A DNA stretch of 31,517 nt from an uncultured Collinsella sp. (GCA_900541695.1 UQKL01000021.1:1-31517), one strand, 5' to 3'; shown: positions 13,820 to 22,206, counted from the stretch's first letter. Notes: a model not told the origin generated them from the sequence alone. Program-made: numbers and translations.

Positions 13820-14932
13820 CTAGTCGCGATAACGGTAGTGTGCTGCACAGCTGCCCTCGGAGCTCACCATGCACGGGCCGACGGGATGCTCGGGTGTACA
13901 AGCGTGGCCGAACAGAGGGCAGTCGCTCGGCGTAATGGCTCCGCGCAACACGTCGCCGCAGCGGCACCCACGTGGCTCGACCGTCGGCTCGATGGGCACG
14001 TCAAAGCGCATGCTGGCATCAAAGTGCGAAAACTCGGGACGAATGACGAGGCCCGAGCCGGCAATCGGCCCCAGCCCGCGCCACGTGGTGTCGCGCGGCT
14101 CAAATACCTGCTCGACCAGCTGGCGCGCCACGGGATTGCCGTCTGCATTGACGCCACGGCGGTAGGCGTTGTCGATTGCGGGCCTGTGCTCGACAATCAT
14201 CTGGACCAGCATGCAGATGCCCTGCAAGATATCGACCGGCTCAAACCCGGTGACTACGCCGGGGGTCTCGAACTCATCGACCAAAAACCCAAAGGGTGCC
14301 AGGCCTGTGATGGTAGCGACGTGACCAGGCAGGATAAAGCCGTCGATGGTCGTCTCGGGGTCGTTGGAGATCGCACGCAGAGCCGGCGGCGTGGTCTTGT
14401 GAGCACAGTAGACCGAGAAGTTCTGGAGCCCGCGCGCGTCAGCCTCCAGGATAGCGGCGGCGATGGTGGGCGTCGTAGTCTCAAAGCCCACGCCCATAAA
14501 AATGACCGGACGATCGGGGTTTTGCTCGGCAATGTCGAGTGCGTCGAGCGGGGAGTAGACGATACGGATGTCGCGCCCTGCCGCCTTTTGTGCAGCGAGC
14601 GAGGTGGACGATCCGGGCACGCGCATCATGTCGCCAAAGGTGGTGATGATGGCGCCGTCTATGTTGGCGAGCGCGATTGCGTGGTCGATGTCGCGGTTGG
14701 CGGTAACGCAGACGGGGCAGCCCGGGCCGCTCAGCAGCTTGAGCCCGGCCGGCATAATGGAACGAAAGCCATAGCGGCCGATGCTCACGGTGTGCGTGCC
14801 GCAGACTTCCATAAGGTTGATGGTGCGGTCGCCGACGAGTTCATGGATGCGTTCGATGAGCTCGCGGGCCAGCTTGGAATCGCGAAATGCCGAAAAGTCG
14901 ATACCGGAGCGAGCCGGCTGTCCGGCCGCCAC
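13820..14932 (-). CDS. hypD: HypD, iron-sulfur scaffold for the Fe(CN)2CO unit
   Basis: The 370-residue product has the invariant HypD blocks: MEVCGTHT, LLSGPGCPVCV, GVGFETTTPT, LPGHVATI, and the C-terminal cluster region CRCGDVLRG...CPLFGHACTPEHPVGPCMVSSEGSC, which should bind the [4Fe-4S] cluster. It works with HypC and HypE to assemble the Fe(CN)2CO group of [NiFe] hydrogenase. The start is GTG 14932, whose first G is the last base of the hypC stop (TAGTG), so the two are translationally coupled. Confidence 0.96.
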   Translation of the reverse strand: MAAGQPARSGIDFSAFRDSKLARELIERIHELVGDRTINLMEVCGTHTVSIGRYGFRSIMPAGLKLLSGPGCPVCVTANRDIDHAIALANIDGAIITTFGDMMRVPGSSTSLAAQKAAGRDIRIVYSPLDALDIAEQNPDRPVIFMGVGFETTTPTIAAAILEADARGLQNFSVYCAHKTTPPALRAISNDPETTIDGFILPGHVATITGLAPFGFLVDEFETPGVVTGFEPVDILQGICMLVQMIVEHRPAIDNAYRRGVNADGNPVARQLVEQVFEPRDTTWRGLGPIAGSGLVIRPEFSHFDASMRFDVPIEPTVEPRGCRCGDVLRGAITPSDCPLFGHACTPEHPVGPCMVSSEGSCAAHYRYRD

Positions 14933-15192
14933 TAGTATGCCTCGGCCGGGTTGCTGGCCAGTTGGTCTTCTTCGGCCAGTTCGGTCATGGTGTTGACCAG
15001 GTCGAGCGTCTCCTGCGCTTCCTGCTCGTCGACGATCTGGATGCCAAAGCCGGCGTGTACGAGAATATAGTCGCCAACCTGCGCCGTCGGCACGAGTCGT
15101 AGCGACACGGGGCGCTCGATGCCCATCATGTCGACGGTGGCCTTGAGGTCGTCGTCGCGTTTGACTACTTTACCGGGAACGGCAAGGCACAT
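14932..15192 (-). CDS. hypC: HypC, hydrogenase maturation chaperone
   Basis: The 86-residue product begins MCLAVPGKVV. Cys2 is the invariant residue that contacts iron and HypD. VGDYILVHAGFGIQIVDEQEA is the typical OB-fold end of HypC. AGGGGA lies upstream of the ATG. A 134-bp gap separates it from hypF; I see no separate gene in that gap. The stop overlaps the hypD start by one base. Confidence 0.96.
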   Translation of the reverse strand: MCLAVPGKVVKRDDDLKATVDMMGIERPVSLRLVPTAQVGDYILVHAGFGIQIVDEQEAQETLDLVNTMTELAEEDQLASNPAEAY

Positions 15193-15326
15193 ATTGTTCC
15201 CCTTTTAGACGCTTTGCGCTGGATAGGCGCTCAATAATCCATCAGTTGATGGTAGCGCTCGCGGGGTTTGCGGGCAAACGCGTTACGCCTGTGAGACGGC
15301 TGGGCACAGCGGCGTGTGAGGGCGAG

Positions 15327-17798
15327 CTACTGCGATGCAATCTGCGCAAGACGAGCGCTTGCGACCGCCGCCTGACCGTAGGCGATGCAGCCGTCATTGA
15401 CGGGTGCGGTGTGGGGGACCAAGACAGCAAGGCCCGCGTATTTGAGCTCGCGGGTGAGGAGCTGGAGCAGAAGTCGGTTCATGAACACGCCGCCCGAGAG
15501 CGCGACGGTGCCAATGCCCTCTCGCGCGCAGATTTCGGTGGCGATGCGCGACGAGGAGCGCGCGACGGCGACATGGAAGTCGAGTGCGAGCCTGTCGGCG
15601 GGCGCTCCGGCTTCAATTCCCTCCAAAAGTGCCTCAAAGAGTGCTTTCTGGTCCAGAACATAAGGGCCGTCCAACCACGATGGGCCAGATGCGAAATAGC
15701 CGGCGCTGTCGTCGGGAAAATGGGCGATTTCGTCGTCTAGCGCATGCCAGGCGGCGGCTTCGAGCTCGATGGCGGGTTCGCCCTCGTAGGTTGCCTGGCC
15801 GCAAATGCCCAAAATCGCGGCTGCGGCATCAAACAGGCGACCCATACTGCTGGTGCGCGGACTGTTGATGCCGCGCTCGATCATCGTTGCCGTTATGCTG
15901 CGCGTTTGCTCGTCAAGGCTGTTCAAGAGCCCCACGGCTCCTGGGTGCTCGAGCAGGTCGAGCTCGCTGAGCAGGGCAAAGGCGTTGCGGCGGGCATCGT
16001 GTACGGATGCGGCGCCACCGGGAAGCGCCCAGGTGCGCAGATGCGCGACGCGCTCAAAATCGGCGAGATGGGCGACAAGAAACTCACCGCCCCATATGGT
16101 GCCGTCGGTGCCGGCACCCGTGCCGTCGAAGGCGATGCCGAGGACGCGTGCATCGGGCGCAAGCCGGCCTGCGGCAATCGCCTCTGCCATGACGCTCGCG
16201 ATGTGCGCATGATGGTGCTGGACTTCGATAAGCGGCAGATTGTGCTCCCGTGCCTGCTCGCGCGCCCATTGGCTCGACAGATAACTGGGATGCATGTCGC
16301 ATGCCAAGGCGGCAGGCGCCAGGTCAAAGAGGCTTTTCAGACGCGTGCGTGCGGCGCTCCAAGCATCGAAAGTCGCGCCGTTTTCGACATCGCCGATATG
16401 CTGCGACACAAAACAGGCCGCATGGCCGTCCGAGTCCATGCGCGTGAGTGCGATCGTGGCTTTTTGCTGCGGCCCGCAGGCGAGCACACAGGGCGTGGCG
16501 TTGTCGAGCGCCGGCAACGACAGCGGCTGCGGCGCATATCCGCGTGCGCGGCGCACGGGCATGACGACCCCGTCGACTACGCGTACCACGGAGTCGTCGT
16601 AGCGCGACAGAATCGCGCGGTCGTTACCGAGCAGCGCGTCGGCGATGCCGGCGGCAACGAGGTGCTCCCATGCAAGGGCATCGTCGGTCTCGATGGGCTC
16701 CTCGCTCAGGTTTCCGCTGGTCATGACGAGTGCGCTCATGCCGTGCGCCGCGGCTGCGGCGAGCAGCAAATGTTGAAGCGGGGTGTAGGGGAGCATGACG
16801 CCAAGCTCGGGCAAGTCGTGCGCGACGGATGGCGCGAGTTCGAGGGCGTTGGGGGAGCTGTGGGCGTCGTTGCCGGCTGCGCGGCGACGCAGCAGCACAA
16901 TGGGACGAACACTGCCGGCCAGCAGGTTGCGCTCAATGCCATCGATATGACACAGGCGCTCGGCGTCGGCAAGGCCGCGCACCATAACGGCAAGTGGCTT
17001 GTTGCTGCGACGCTTGCGACGGCGCAACTCGCATACCGCTTGTTCGTTGGTGGCATCGCAGGCCAGGTGGAATCCGCCCAGACCCTTGATGGCGACGATG
17101 CCGCCGCCAGCCAGCAGCTCGACGCAGCGTTCGATGATGGCATCGCTGGCCTCGCGCGTGGAGCCGACGGCTGGTGTTGCGTCGGCACCATCTGGCATAA
17201 CACCGCGATCCGCCTCGCGCCACGTAATATGCGGTCCGCAATCAAAGCAGGCATCGGGCTGCGCGTGAAACCGCCGATCGAGCGGGTCGGCATACTCTGA
17301 GGCGCAGGTGGGGCACATGGGAAAGCGATCCATCGAGGTAGCCGCTCGGTCATAGGGCAGCGAGCGGATGATGGTAAAGCGCGGTCCACAGTTGGTGCAG
17401 TTGATAAAGGGGTAGTGAAAGCGTCGGTCGGCGGGGTCGAATAGCTCGCACAGGCAGTCATCGCACGTAGCGATGTCGGGCGAGATGAGCGTCGTGTGGG
17501 CGGTTTGATCCTGCGACGCCACAATGCGAAAACCCTGCTCGTTGGCGGCGTTCCAGTCGCCGGGTGCTAGGTCCATAACCTCGACATGCTCCACGCGAGA
17601 CGCCGCAGGCGCATGCTCGGAAAGCGCGTCGACAAATTCGTCGAGTGCTTCGCCAGGAGCGTGCGCCTCGATATGCACGCCATCGCCCGCGTTAAGCACC
17701 CAACCGCAAATGCCGTGCGCCATGGCCTCGCGATACACAAACGGTCGCATGCCGACACCCTGCACAATGCCCGTTACATGGATATGCGCATGTCGCAT
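15327..17798 (-). CDS. hypF: HypF, carbamoyltransferase for hydrogenase maturation
   Basis: The 823-residue product has full HypF length and order. The acylphosphatase domain comes first (VTGIVQGVGMRPFVYREA), with the oxyanion-binding Arg. Next are two zinc-finger-like motifs (CDDCLCELFDPADRRFHYPF...CTNCGPRFT and CPTCASEYADPLDRRFH...CFDCGP). A YrdC-like carbamoyl-adenylate domain (GGIVAIKGLGGFHLACDA, KRRSNKPLAVMVR) follows, and then a Kae1-like domain (VQHHHAHIASVMAE, FDGTGAGTDGTIWGGEF, LSGGVFMNRLL). It uses carbamoyl phosphate and ATP to carbamoylate the HypE cysteine. The start is ATG 17798 with GGAGGG upstream, 29 bp after nikR. Confidence 0.97.
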   Translation of the reverse strand: MRHAHIHVTGIVQGVGMRPFVYREAMAHGICGWVLNAGDGVHIEAHAPGEALDEFVDALSEHAPAASRVEHVEVMDLAPGDWNAANEQGFRIVASQDQTAHTTLISPDIATCDDCLCELFDPADRRFHYPFINCTNCGPRFTIIRSLPYDRAATSMDRFPMCPTCASEYADPLDRRFHAQPDACFDCGPHITWREADRGVMPDGADATPAVGSTREASDAIIERCVELLAGGGIVAIKGLGGFHLACDATNEQAVCELRRRKRRSNKPLAVMVRGLADAERLCHIDGIERNLLAGSVRPIVLLRRRAAGNDAHSSPNALELAPSVAHDLPELGVMLPYTPLQHLLLAAAAAHGMSALVMTSGNLSEEPIETDDALAWEHLVAAGIADALLGNDRAILSRYDDSVVRVVDGVVMPVRRARGYAPQPLSLPALDNATPCVLACGPQQKATIALTRMDSDGHAACFVSQHIGDVENGATFDAWSAARTRLKSLFDLAPAALACDMHPSYLSSQWAREQAREHNLPLIEVQHHHAHIASVMAEAIAAGRLAPDARVLGIAFDGTGAGTDGTIWGGEFLVAHLADFERVAHLRTWALPGGAASVHDARRNAFALLSELDLLEHPGAVGLLNSLDEQTRSITATMIERGINSPRTSSMGRLFDAAAAILGICGQATYEGEPAIELEAAAWHALDDEIAHFPDDSAGYFASGPSWLDGPYVLDQKALFEALLEGIEAGAPADRLALDFHVAVARSSSRIATEICAREGIGTVALSGGVFMNRLLLQLLTRELKYAGLAVLVPHTAPVNDGCIAYGQAAVASARLAQIASQ

Positions 17799-17827
17799 GC
17801 GACCCTCCTTCGTTGAAATGTGTGCTG

Positions 17828-18340
17828 TTACAGCCCCAGGCTCTGCTCGGTGGCGGCGCAGGTGAGCTCGCCGTGTTTAACGCCGCGCAGGCCCAGCAGA
17901 CGGTCAGCCAGCTCGTAGACACGCTCGCCGCGACCCTTAAGTGCCAGAATCTCCAAACAGTTGTGGTGATCCAGATGCACGTGCATGGTCGATACGATCT
18001 CGTCGGTGTAGTCGTGTTGCACCTCGTCCAGGCGGCGCGTCAGGTCGCCGGTGTGATGGTCGTAAATCATGGTGAGCGACCCGATGACCTGCTCGTCGGG
18101 CGTTCGCATCTGCTCCTTGGCAATCGAGGCGCGAATCAGGTCGCGCACGGCCTCGGAGCGGTTGGCTACGTCACCGCGGCGTGCGATCTGCTCGTCAAAG
18201 CGGCGCAGCAGGTCGTCGGGCGCGGTGACCGAAAAACGGACCAGCTCGGAGGCGGAGCCGCTGCAACGGCAGCCCGCGTCGCCGGTCGGCCCGTGCGAAT
18301 GCTCGTGCCCGCAGCCGTGCTCGTGTTCGTGTTCGGACAC
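17828..18340 (-). CDS. nikR: NikR nickel-responsive regulator with His/Cys-rich N-terminal tail
   Basis: The 170-residue protein is a ribbon-helix-helix repressor of the NikR family. The DNA-binding part is VRFSVTAPDDLLRRFDEQIARRG followed by NRSEAVRDLIR. The ACT-like metal domain has VQHDYTDEIVSTMHVHLDHHNCLE, which supplies the expected high-affinity Ni ligands (His of QHDY, both His of HVH, and Cys). Family members have about 130-150 residues; this one has about 30 extra at the N-terminus, EHEHEHGCGHEHSHG...CRCSG, a clear metal-binding tail. The start is GTG 18340, one base after the stop of the upstream small gene, so expression is coupled. No NikR-type palindrome is evident by eye upstream of the operon. 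Confidence 0.93.
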   Translation of the reverse strand: MSEHEHEHGCGHEHSHGPTGDAGCRCSGSASELVRFSVTAPDDLLRRFDEQIARRGDVANRSEAVRDLIRASIAKEQMRTPDEQVIGSLTMIYDHHTGDLTRRLDEVQHDYTDEIVSTMHVHLDHHNCLEILALKGRGERVYELADRLLGLRGVKHGELTCAATEQSLGL

Positions 18341-18341
18341 C

Positions 18342-18590
18342 CTACACCAGCTTTACGGAGCCGACGGAGTTGTGGTCAGCCTCGATGGCTTCCTCGTAGC
18401 CCTCGAGCGCGTCATGCGCCTCGTGCAGTGCGGTCATGGCAGCTTCGAGCTTGGCGCCAATGCGCTCCATGTCAAAATTCTCGGTCGCATGCAGCAGCTG
18501 ATGGCTCCACTCGTGGGCGAGCTCGATGGTGTCGTCGACCTGCTTGACGCTCATGGCAAGCTGGCTCATGTTCATTCCGACGTCATGCAT
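18342..18590 (-). CDS. Small helical protein at the head of the nikR-hyp operon
   Basis: I do not recognise this 82-residue protein. It is acidic and almost wholly helix-compatible, with heptad-like spacing (MSVKQVDDTIELAHEW, MERIGAKLEAAMTALHEAHDALEGYEEAIEA) and seven histidines, several in a helix (AHEWSHQLLHATE). A strong AAGGAG site lies seven bases before ATG 18590. The stop is one base from the nikR GTG, so it is cotranslated with nikR and is probably the first gene of the operon. The context suggests a role in nickel handling or hydrogenase maturation. The sequence does not resemble HypA, HypB or SlyD. Confidence 0.75.
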   Translation of the reverse strand: MHDVGMNMSQLAMSVKQVDDTIELAHEWSHQLLHATENFDMERIGAKLEAAMTALHEAHDALEGYEEAIEADHNSVGSVKLV

Positions 18591-18663
18591 GGGAAATCTC
18601 CTTATGCTCGGGGCAATCCAGTGGTTCAGATTCTACTACGCCCGCACGGGGCGCTACCGCATA

Positions 18664-18700
18664 AGAAAACGGGTGCGAGTCCGTCTGACCCGCACCCGTT
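18664..18700 (-). terminator. Terminator after trxA
   Basis: Read on the minus strand, CGGGTGCGGGT pairs with ACTCGCACCCG (one mismatch) around a seven-base loop, then GTTTTCTT. It lies about 120 bp downstream of the thioredoxin stop and separates trxA from the nikR-hyp operon. Confidence 0.75.
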
Positions 18701-18821
18701 CACTGGGGGCTGTTTGTATCTACCATACTATCCGTGGTCGCATGCGGTGCACCCAGAAGTCCGGCGAGTGGTGCAAAAGCGCTCATGGACGGCGGCTGGA
18801 CGCCAAAATGTAACCAGCGTA

Positions 18822-19142
18822 TTACAGATGCTTCTCCAGCAGTGCCTGCAGCCTTGCCTTGGGCAGCGCGCCGACCGAGCGGTCAATTTCCTCGCCGTTC
18901 TTAAAGACAATCAGCGTGGGGATGCTCATGACGCCAAACTTCATGGCCAGGTCCTGATTGTCATCGACGTTGCACTTGGCTACAGCCAGCTTGCCGGCCA
19001 GCTCGTCTGCCACCTCGTCAACGATGGGCGAGAGCGATCGGCAGGGCCCGCACCAGGGCGCCCAAAAATCAACCAGTACGGGAAGGTTGTCGCTAACGAC
19101 GGAATCGAAGTTCTCGGGGGTAATCTGCTTAATGTCAGCCAT
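18822..19142 (-). CDS. trxA: Thioredoxin
   Basis: The 106-residue product is a classical thioredoxin: VLVDFWAPWCGPCRSLSPIV contains the WCGPC active site, followed by the cis-proline loop MSIPTLIVFKNGE and the usual C-terminal helix. It reduces cytosolic disulfides, normally with thioredoxin reductase (not in this window). The start is ATG 19142 with GGAGGT upstream; an upstream in-frame ATG at 19226 would add a tail without family resemblance. A possible -10 TATAAG (19202-19197, minus strand) lies in the spacer shared with the divergent gene at 19279. Confidence 0.97.
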   Translation of the reverse strand: MADIKQITPENFDSVVSDNLPVLVDFWAPWCGPCRSLSPIVDEVADELAGKLAVAKCNVDDNQDLAMKFGVMSIPTLIVFKNGEEIDRSVGALPKARLQALLEKHL

Positions 19143-19244
19143 GGTGACCTCCATGATGCGACGCGGCTCAGCCGCGTAAAACTCAGTACGACCGTGCTTA
19201 TACCCAGCGGCCCGCAAAGCAACCACTCGCGGGCGGCTCTTTTA

Positions 19245-19250
19245 TATAAT
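19245..19250 (+). promoter_or_regulatory. -10 box of the gene at 19279
   Basis: A perfect TATAAT lies 29 bp before the start codon. The -35 position (about 19222-19227) has no good match, so this may be an extended or activator-dependent promoter. Confidence 0.5.
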
Positions 19251-19278
19251 GGTGGGCACGCAAACGATTGGAGAGCGC

Positions 19279-19854
19279 ATGCCCACGTCACAAAGCCAGA
19301 AAAAAGAAGCCATCGCCCAGGCGACCGAGCAGGAGCTCGCATCGCTCGCGGGCCGCGGCGTGCGTATCGCAGGAAATGCGTGCTCGCCGATTGTGCTGGT
19401 AAAAGGTGATTTAGACGATGCCGAACGTGCGGGCGGCGAGCTGGCTGCCGGTCCGGACGGTGCTGCGCTGCGCAAAGCGCTCGGCGCCATCGGCTACGCG
19501 CCAGAGGATTTTTGCGTGCTGGCAAGTGTTGCCGGCGCGGGCGATGGGGCGGTTGCGACAGGCGAGGGCCTGCCGTGCGAGCTGTTCCGCGAGGCGCTCG
19601 AGGCCTTGGACCCCGAGGCGGTCCTGCTGTTGGACGATCGCGCGGCCGATACCATGCGCGAGACCTATGCCGACATGCTCGTGGCAATCGACGACTTCGA
19701 TACCGCCATGCTCAAGCCCGGCTTGGTCGCCCATGTGCAGGGTCGTCGCGTGCTCGCGCTCGACGGTTTTGAGGCGGCGCTCACTGACAAAGCCGCCAAG
19801 CAGCGCATGTGGGCATACATCAAGCAGCTGACCCCGGCAGCCGCGCCGCTGTAG
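19279..19854 (+). CDS. Degenerate uracil-DNA-glycosylase-like protein
   Basis: The 191-residue product starts at ATG 19279 (GGAG five bases upstream). No clear catalytic motif is present, but its blocks line up in order and spacing with family 4-type uracil-DNA glycosylases. IVLVKGDLDDAERAGGEL stands where the catalytic GEGPGAEED stretch would be. It is followed by GAALRKALGAIGYAPEDFCV (UDG: LL..ML..IGL.R.DVYI), then FREALEALDPEAVLLLDDRAAD (UDG: QI.L..PK.I..LG..A), and a C-terminal ALTDKAAKQRMWAYIKQL (UDG: LLR.P..KR..W.DL). The Fe-S cysteines and catalytic acid are absent. I infer a non-catalytic member of the fold. A general hypothetical protein remains possible. It is monocistronic and divergent from trxA. 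Confidence 0.65.
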   Translation: MPTSQSQKKEAIAQATEQELASLAGRGVRIAGNACSPIVLVKGDLDDAERAGGELAAGPDGAALRKALGAIGYAPEDFCVLASVAGAGDGAVATGEGLPCELFREALEALDPEAVLLLDDRAADTMRETYADMLVAIDDFDTAMLKPGLVAHVQGRRVLALDGFEAALTDKAAKQRMWAYIKQLTPAAAPL

Positions 19855-19914
19855 CGGACCGGAGCCGGCAAGGCGGTCCTGACGGGTCGAGCGCGGCGCC
19901 GACTTGTCGCGCCC

Positions 19915-21192
19915 TTACATCACGGCGCGAAGCTCAAACCGGTCGCCGTTGATGCGAAACTGGCAGTTGCCGTTCACGCGTTCGACGGCAAGCTTAATGC
20001 TCTTGGTTCCAAAGCCGTGTCCGGTGTGCCCGGCTACGGGCATGCCGTCGACCATGCGCGGCGGGCGCCCAAACGTGTTGGAGACCAAAAGGAGCAGTTG
20101 CCCGTCCTCGCAACGCAGGTCCAGATCGACAAATCGCTTGCCCTGGGGGGCGGCGCTTGCGGCGACGATGGCGTTGTCCAGGGCGTTAGAGAGCACGCTA
20201 AACAGATCGACGTCGGCTACATGGACGCTCTCGGGCACGGCAGCGCGCAAATCGGCGGTGATGCCGTTTCGGTTGATATCGGAGCTAAATGACGAAAGCA
20301 CGATATTGACCGTGTCGTTGGCGCAGTAGCGGCGCACGGCGGTGCGGTCGTTCGTCTCGCAGAGCTCGTCGATGCGCTCGAGTGCCTCGTCGATGCGGCC
20401 CTCCTCGATCAAAGCCGCAAGGCCGCGCAGGAAGTGCCGCATGTCATGGCGGAGGACCGAAAGCTCACGTCCAGATTGGCGCCAGGCCTCGAGTTCCTTG
20501 ATGGCCGCGCTGTCGCGGGTCGCAAGCATCCAGCGCTCGCGCTCGGCGATTTCCTTCGCCTCGTATTCGCGCAGATACACAGCAAGAAACATAAGGTAGA
20601 ACGCGCAAAGCGCAAACGCCAAAAACTCAACCGTCACCACGGAGCCCGAGTGGAAGAGCGTGGTGTAGACATTGGTGGCGTAGTCAAAGATGTAATAGAC
20701 GAGCGGCAGGATGAGCAGAATCTCGAGCTCGGTGGGGCTTTTAACCGCCAGGCGCGGACCGATGTCGCTGGCCCAATGCAGCAGGATCGCAAAGACGACG
20801 GCCGTGGTGATAATGCGTGCCACGTAGTACGCGATTTGCGAGTCGGTGGCGGCGAGCGCGGCGATGCCCATCCAGTTGCTGAACTGGCAGCTCAGATAAG
20901 CACTGGTGACGCCCAGCATAACGAGCAGCGGGCTCAGGCGATAGCGCGCGCACAGATAGATGACGAGCGGCAGATGCACGACGAGTGGATATACCTGACG
21001 GGCGAAAAGCTCGCCGCCGACGGCATTGGCGAGGCCGAATGCGCATCCGGTTACGGCGCCGACCATCACCAGCTCAAGCGCATGACGCCGGTTGATCTCG
21101 ATACCGCAGAGCGCCGCCGAGGCAAAAACGCCAAAAAGCAGGGTTGTTGCGTGGTGAATTGCCCAAAGTGCCATCTCGGCCGTGGGGAGCAT
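19915..21192 (-). CDS. AgrC-like sensor histidine kinase (GHKL ATPase)
   Basis: The 425-residue protein begins at ATG 21192. The first 215 or so residues hold several hydrophobic segments (for example ATTLLFGVFASAALCGI, HLPLVIYLCA, ILLILPLVYYIF, FLAFALCAFYLMFLAVYL), so it is a membrane sensor without a large extracellular loop. A coiled linker leads to the phospho-acceptor box VLRHDMRHFLRGL. The ATPase part has the N box LSNALDNAIVAA and GHGFGTKSIKLAVER. This matches the HPK10/AgrC-type class that pairs with LytTR regulators. The start overlaps the stop of the response regulator (TAATG). No signal peptide precursor or export gene is nearby, so the ligand is unknown. Confidence 0.9.
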   Translation of the reverse strand: MLPTAEMALWAIHHATTLLFGVFASAALCGIEINRRHALELVMVGAVTGCAFGLANAVGGELFARQVYPLVVHLPLVIYLCARYRLSPLLVMLGVTSAYLSCQFSNWMGIAALAATDSQIAYYVARIITTAVVFAILLHWASDIGPRLAVKSPTELEILLILPLVYYIFDYATNVYTTLFHSGSVVTVEFLAFALCAFYLMFLAVYLREYEAKEIAERERWMLATRDSAAIKELEAWRQSGRELSVLRHDMRHFLRGLAALIEEGRIDEALERIDELCETNDRTAVRRYCANDTVNIVLSSFSSDINRNGITADLRAAVPESVHVADVDLFSVLSNALDNAIVAASAAPQGKRFVDLDLRCEDGQLLLLVSNTFGRPPRMVDGMPVAGHTGHGFGTKSIKLAVERVNGNCQFRINGDRFELRAVM

Positions 21193-21914
21193 TAGCGCCT
21201 CCCGCCCTCGAACCGTGCCGCAAAGTAAGCATCCTGGAATCCCTGCTTGCAGCTGCGCGCCAGCGGGATGCAAGCGCCCGAGCGCATGACGATATCCGTG
21301 CGGTTGAAGTGGTCGATATTGCGCAGGTTGACCTGGTAGCTGCGGTGACATTTAAAGAAGCTCGCGTTTTTGGCTAGCTGATCCTTGATGTTGCGGAACG
21401 GCTCGAGCGCCTCGATATCGCGCCCGTCGCGCAGGTGGAATACCATGTGCTTGTTGCGGGCCTCGGCGTATTCGATATCGGACAGGCGCAGGGCATGGTA
21501 GCCAAAGGACGTTTTGGTTACGAGCTCATCGGTCGCGGCGGGTCGCATGCTCGAAAGCTCGTCGAGCAGTTGCGCCAGGCGTTCGTACGTTACGGGCTTG
21601 AGCAGGTAGTCGAAGGCACGGACCTCATAGGACTCCAGCGCGAACTCGGGCGATGAGGTGAGGAACACCAGACGCACGGCGGTATCGGATTGGCGCAACT
21701 CCCGCGCGGTGTCCATGCCGTTGACGAGCGGCATGATCATGTCGAGCAGAATGATGTCGGCGCGCGATGCGGCATGGCGGGCCAGCAGGTCCTCGCCGCG
21801 CGTGACGAGCGCAACGTCGACTGCCGTGCCCGTCTCGGTCGACCAGCGGTCGATCATCCGGTGCAGTCTATCTAGAAAAGCGACGTCGTCGTCGCAGGCG
21901 ATAATCTTGAGCAT
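21192..21914 (-). CDS. LytTR-family response regulator
   Basis: The 240-residue product has a receiver domain (IIACDDD acidic pocket, ILLDMIMPLVNG phospho-acceptor Asp, VFLTSS, FDYLLKP with Lys) and a C-terminal LytTR DNA-binding domain (DIEYAEARNKHMVFHLRDG, FFKCHRSYQVNLRNID, IPLARSCKQGFQDAYF). It is AgrA-like and should activate promoters carrying paired direct repeats. ATG 21914 with AAGGGGG upstream is chosen over an earlier in-frame start at 21947. It is the first gene of a two-gene operon with the kinase; regulator before kinase is the less usual order. Confidence 0.93.
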   Translation of the reverse strand: MLKIIACDDDVAFLDRLHRMIDRWSTETGTAVDVALVTRGEDLLARHAASRADIILLDMIMPLVNGMDTARELRQSDTAVRLVFLTSSPEFALESYEVRAFDYLLKPVTYERLAQLLDELSSMRPAATDELVTKTSFGYHALRLSDIEYAEARNKHMVFHLRDGRDIEALEPFRNIKDQLAKNASFFKCHRSYQVNLRNIDHFNRTDIVMRSGACIPLARSCKQGFQDAYFAARFEGGRR

Positions 21915-22106
21915 TCGAGCCCCCTTAGTAGTTCGATTTTGCCACATTGGGTGCGCGCCGCCCGCGGAGGAACATCCCGTTTGCGCCCCACGGTGCGCAA
22001 CTCGCGCCGAGCAGTATTGCGGTGGCGAAAGATGCCTCCTGCGCTATCGAGAGCTCGACTATCCTCAGCTTGCCAGTTCGAAAATGGACCTGCCGCATGA
22101 TTGAAT

Positions 22107-22175
22107 CTTTAGTTCAACTTTACACCTAGGTTTACAGCTGTCTTGTCAGCTGTAAACCTAGGTGTCATACTAAAG
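22107..22175. promoter_or_regulatory. nadA promoter with large palindromic operator, probable NiaR site
   Basis: A perfect inverted repeat of 19-bp arms, 22122-22140 (ACACCTAGGTTTACAGCTG) and 22147-22165, surrounds TCTTGT. Further out, CTTTAGT (22107-22113) and ACTAAAG (22169-22175) also pair. The promoter TTGTCA (22143-22148), a 17-base spacer and CATACT (22166-22171) lie inside it, so a bound repressor would block RNA polymerase. The operon ends with niaR, whose product is a niacin-responsive repressor, so autoregulated NAD synthesis is the natural reading. That NiaR binds this exact site is inferred. Confidence 0.8.
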
Positions 22176-22206
22176 CCCAAAGATTCGCCAAAAGAGAGGG
22201 GCCTTG

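Noticed and set aside
13820..18547. Long plus-strand frames opposite hypD, hypF and nikR
   Set aside because: They are mirror-strand shadows of well-recognised minus-strand genes.
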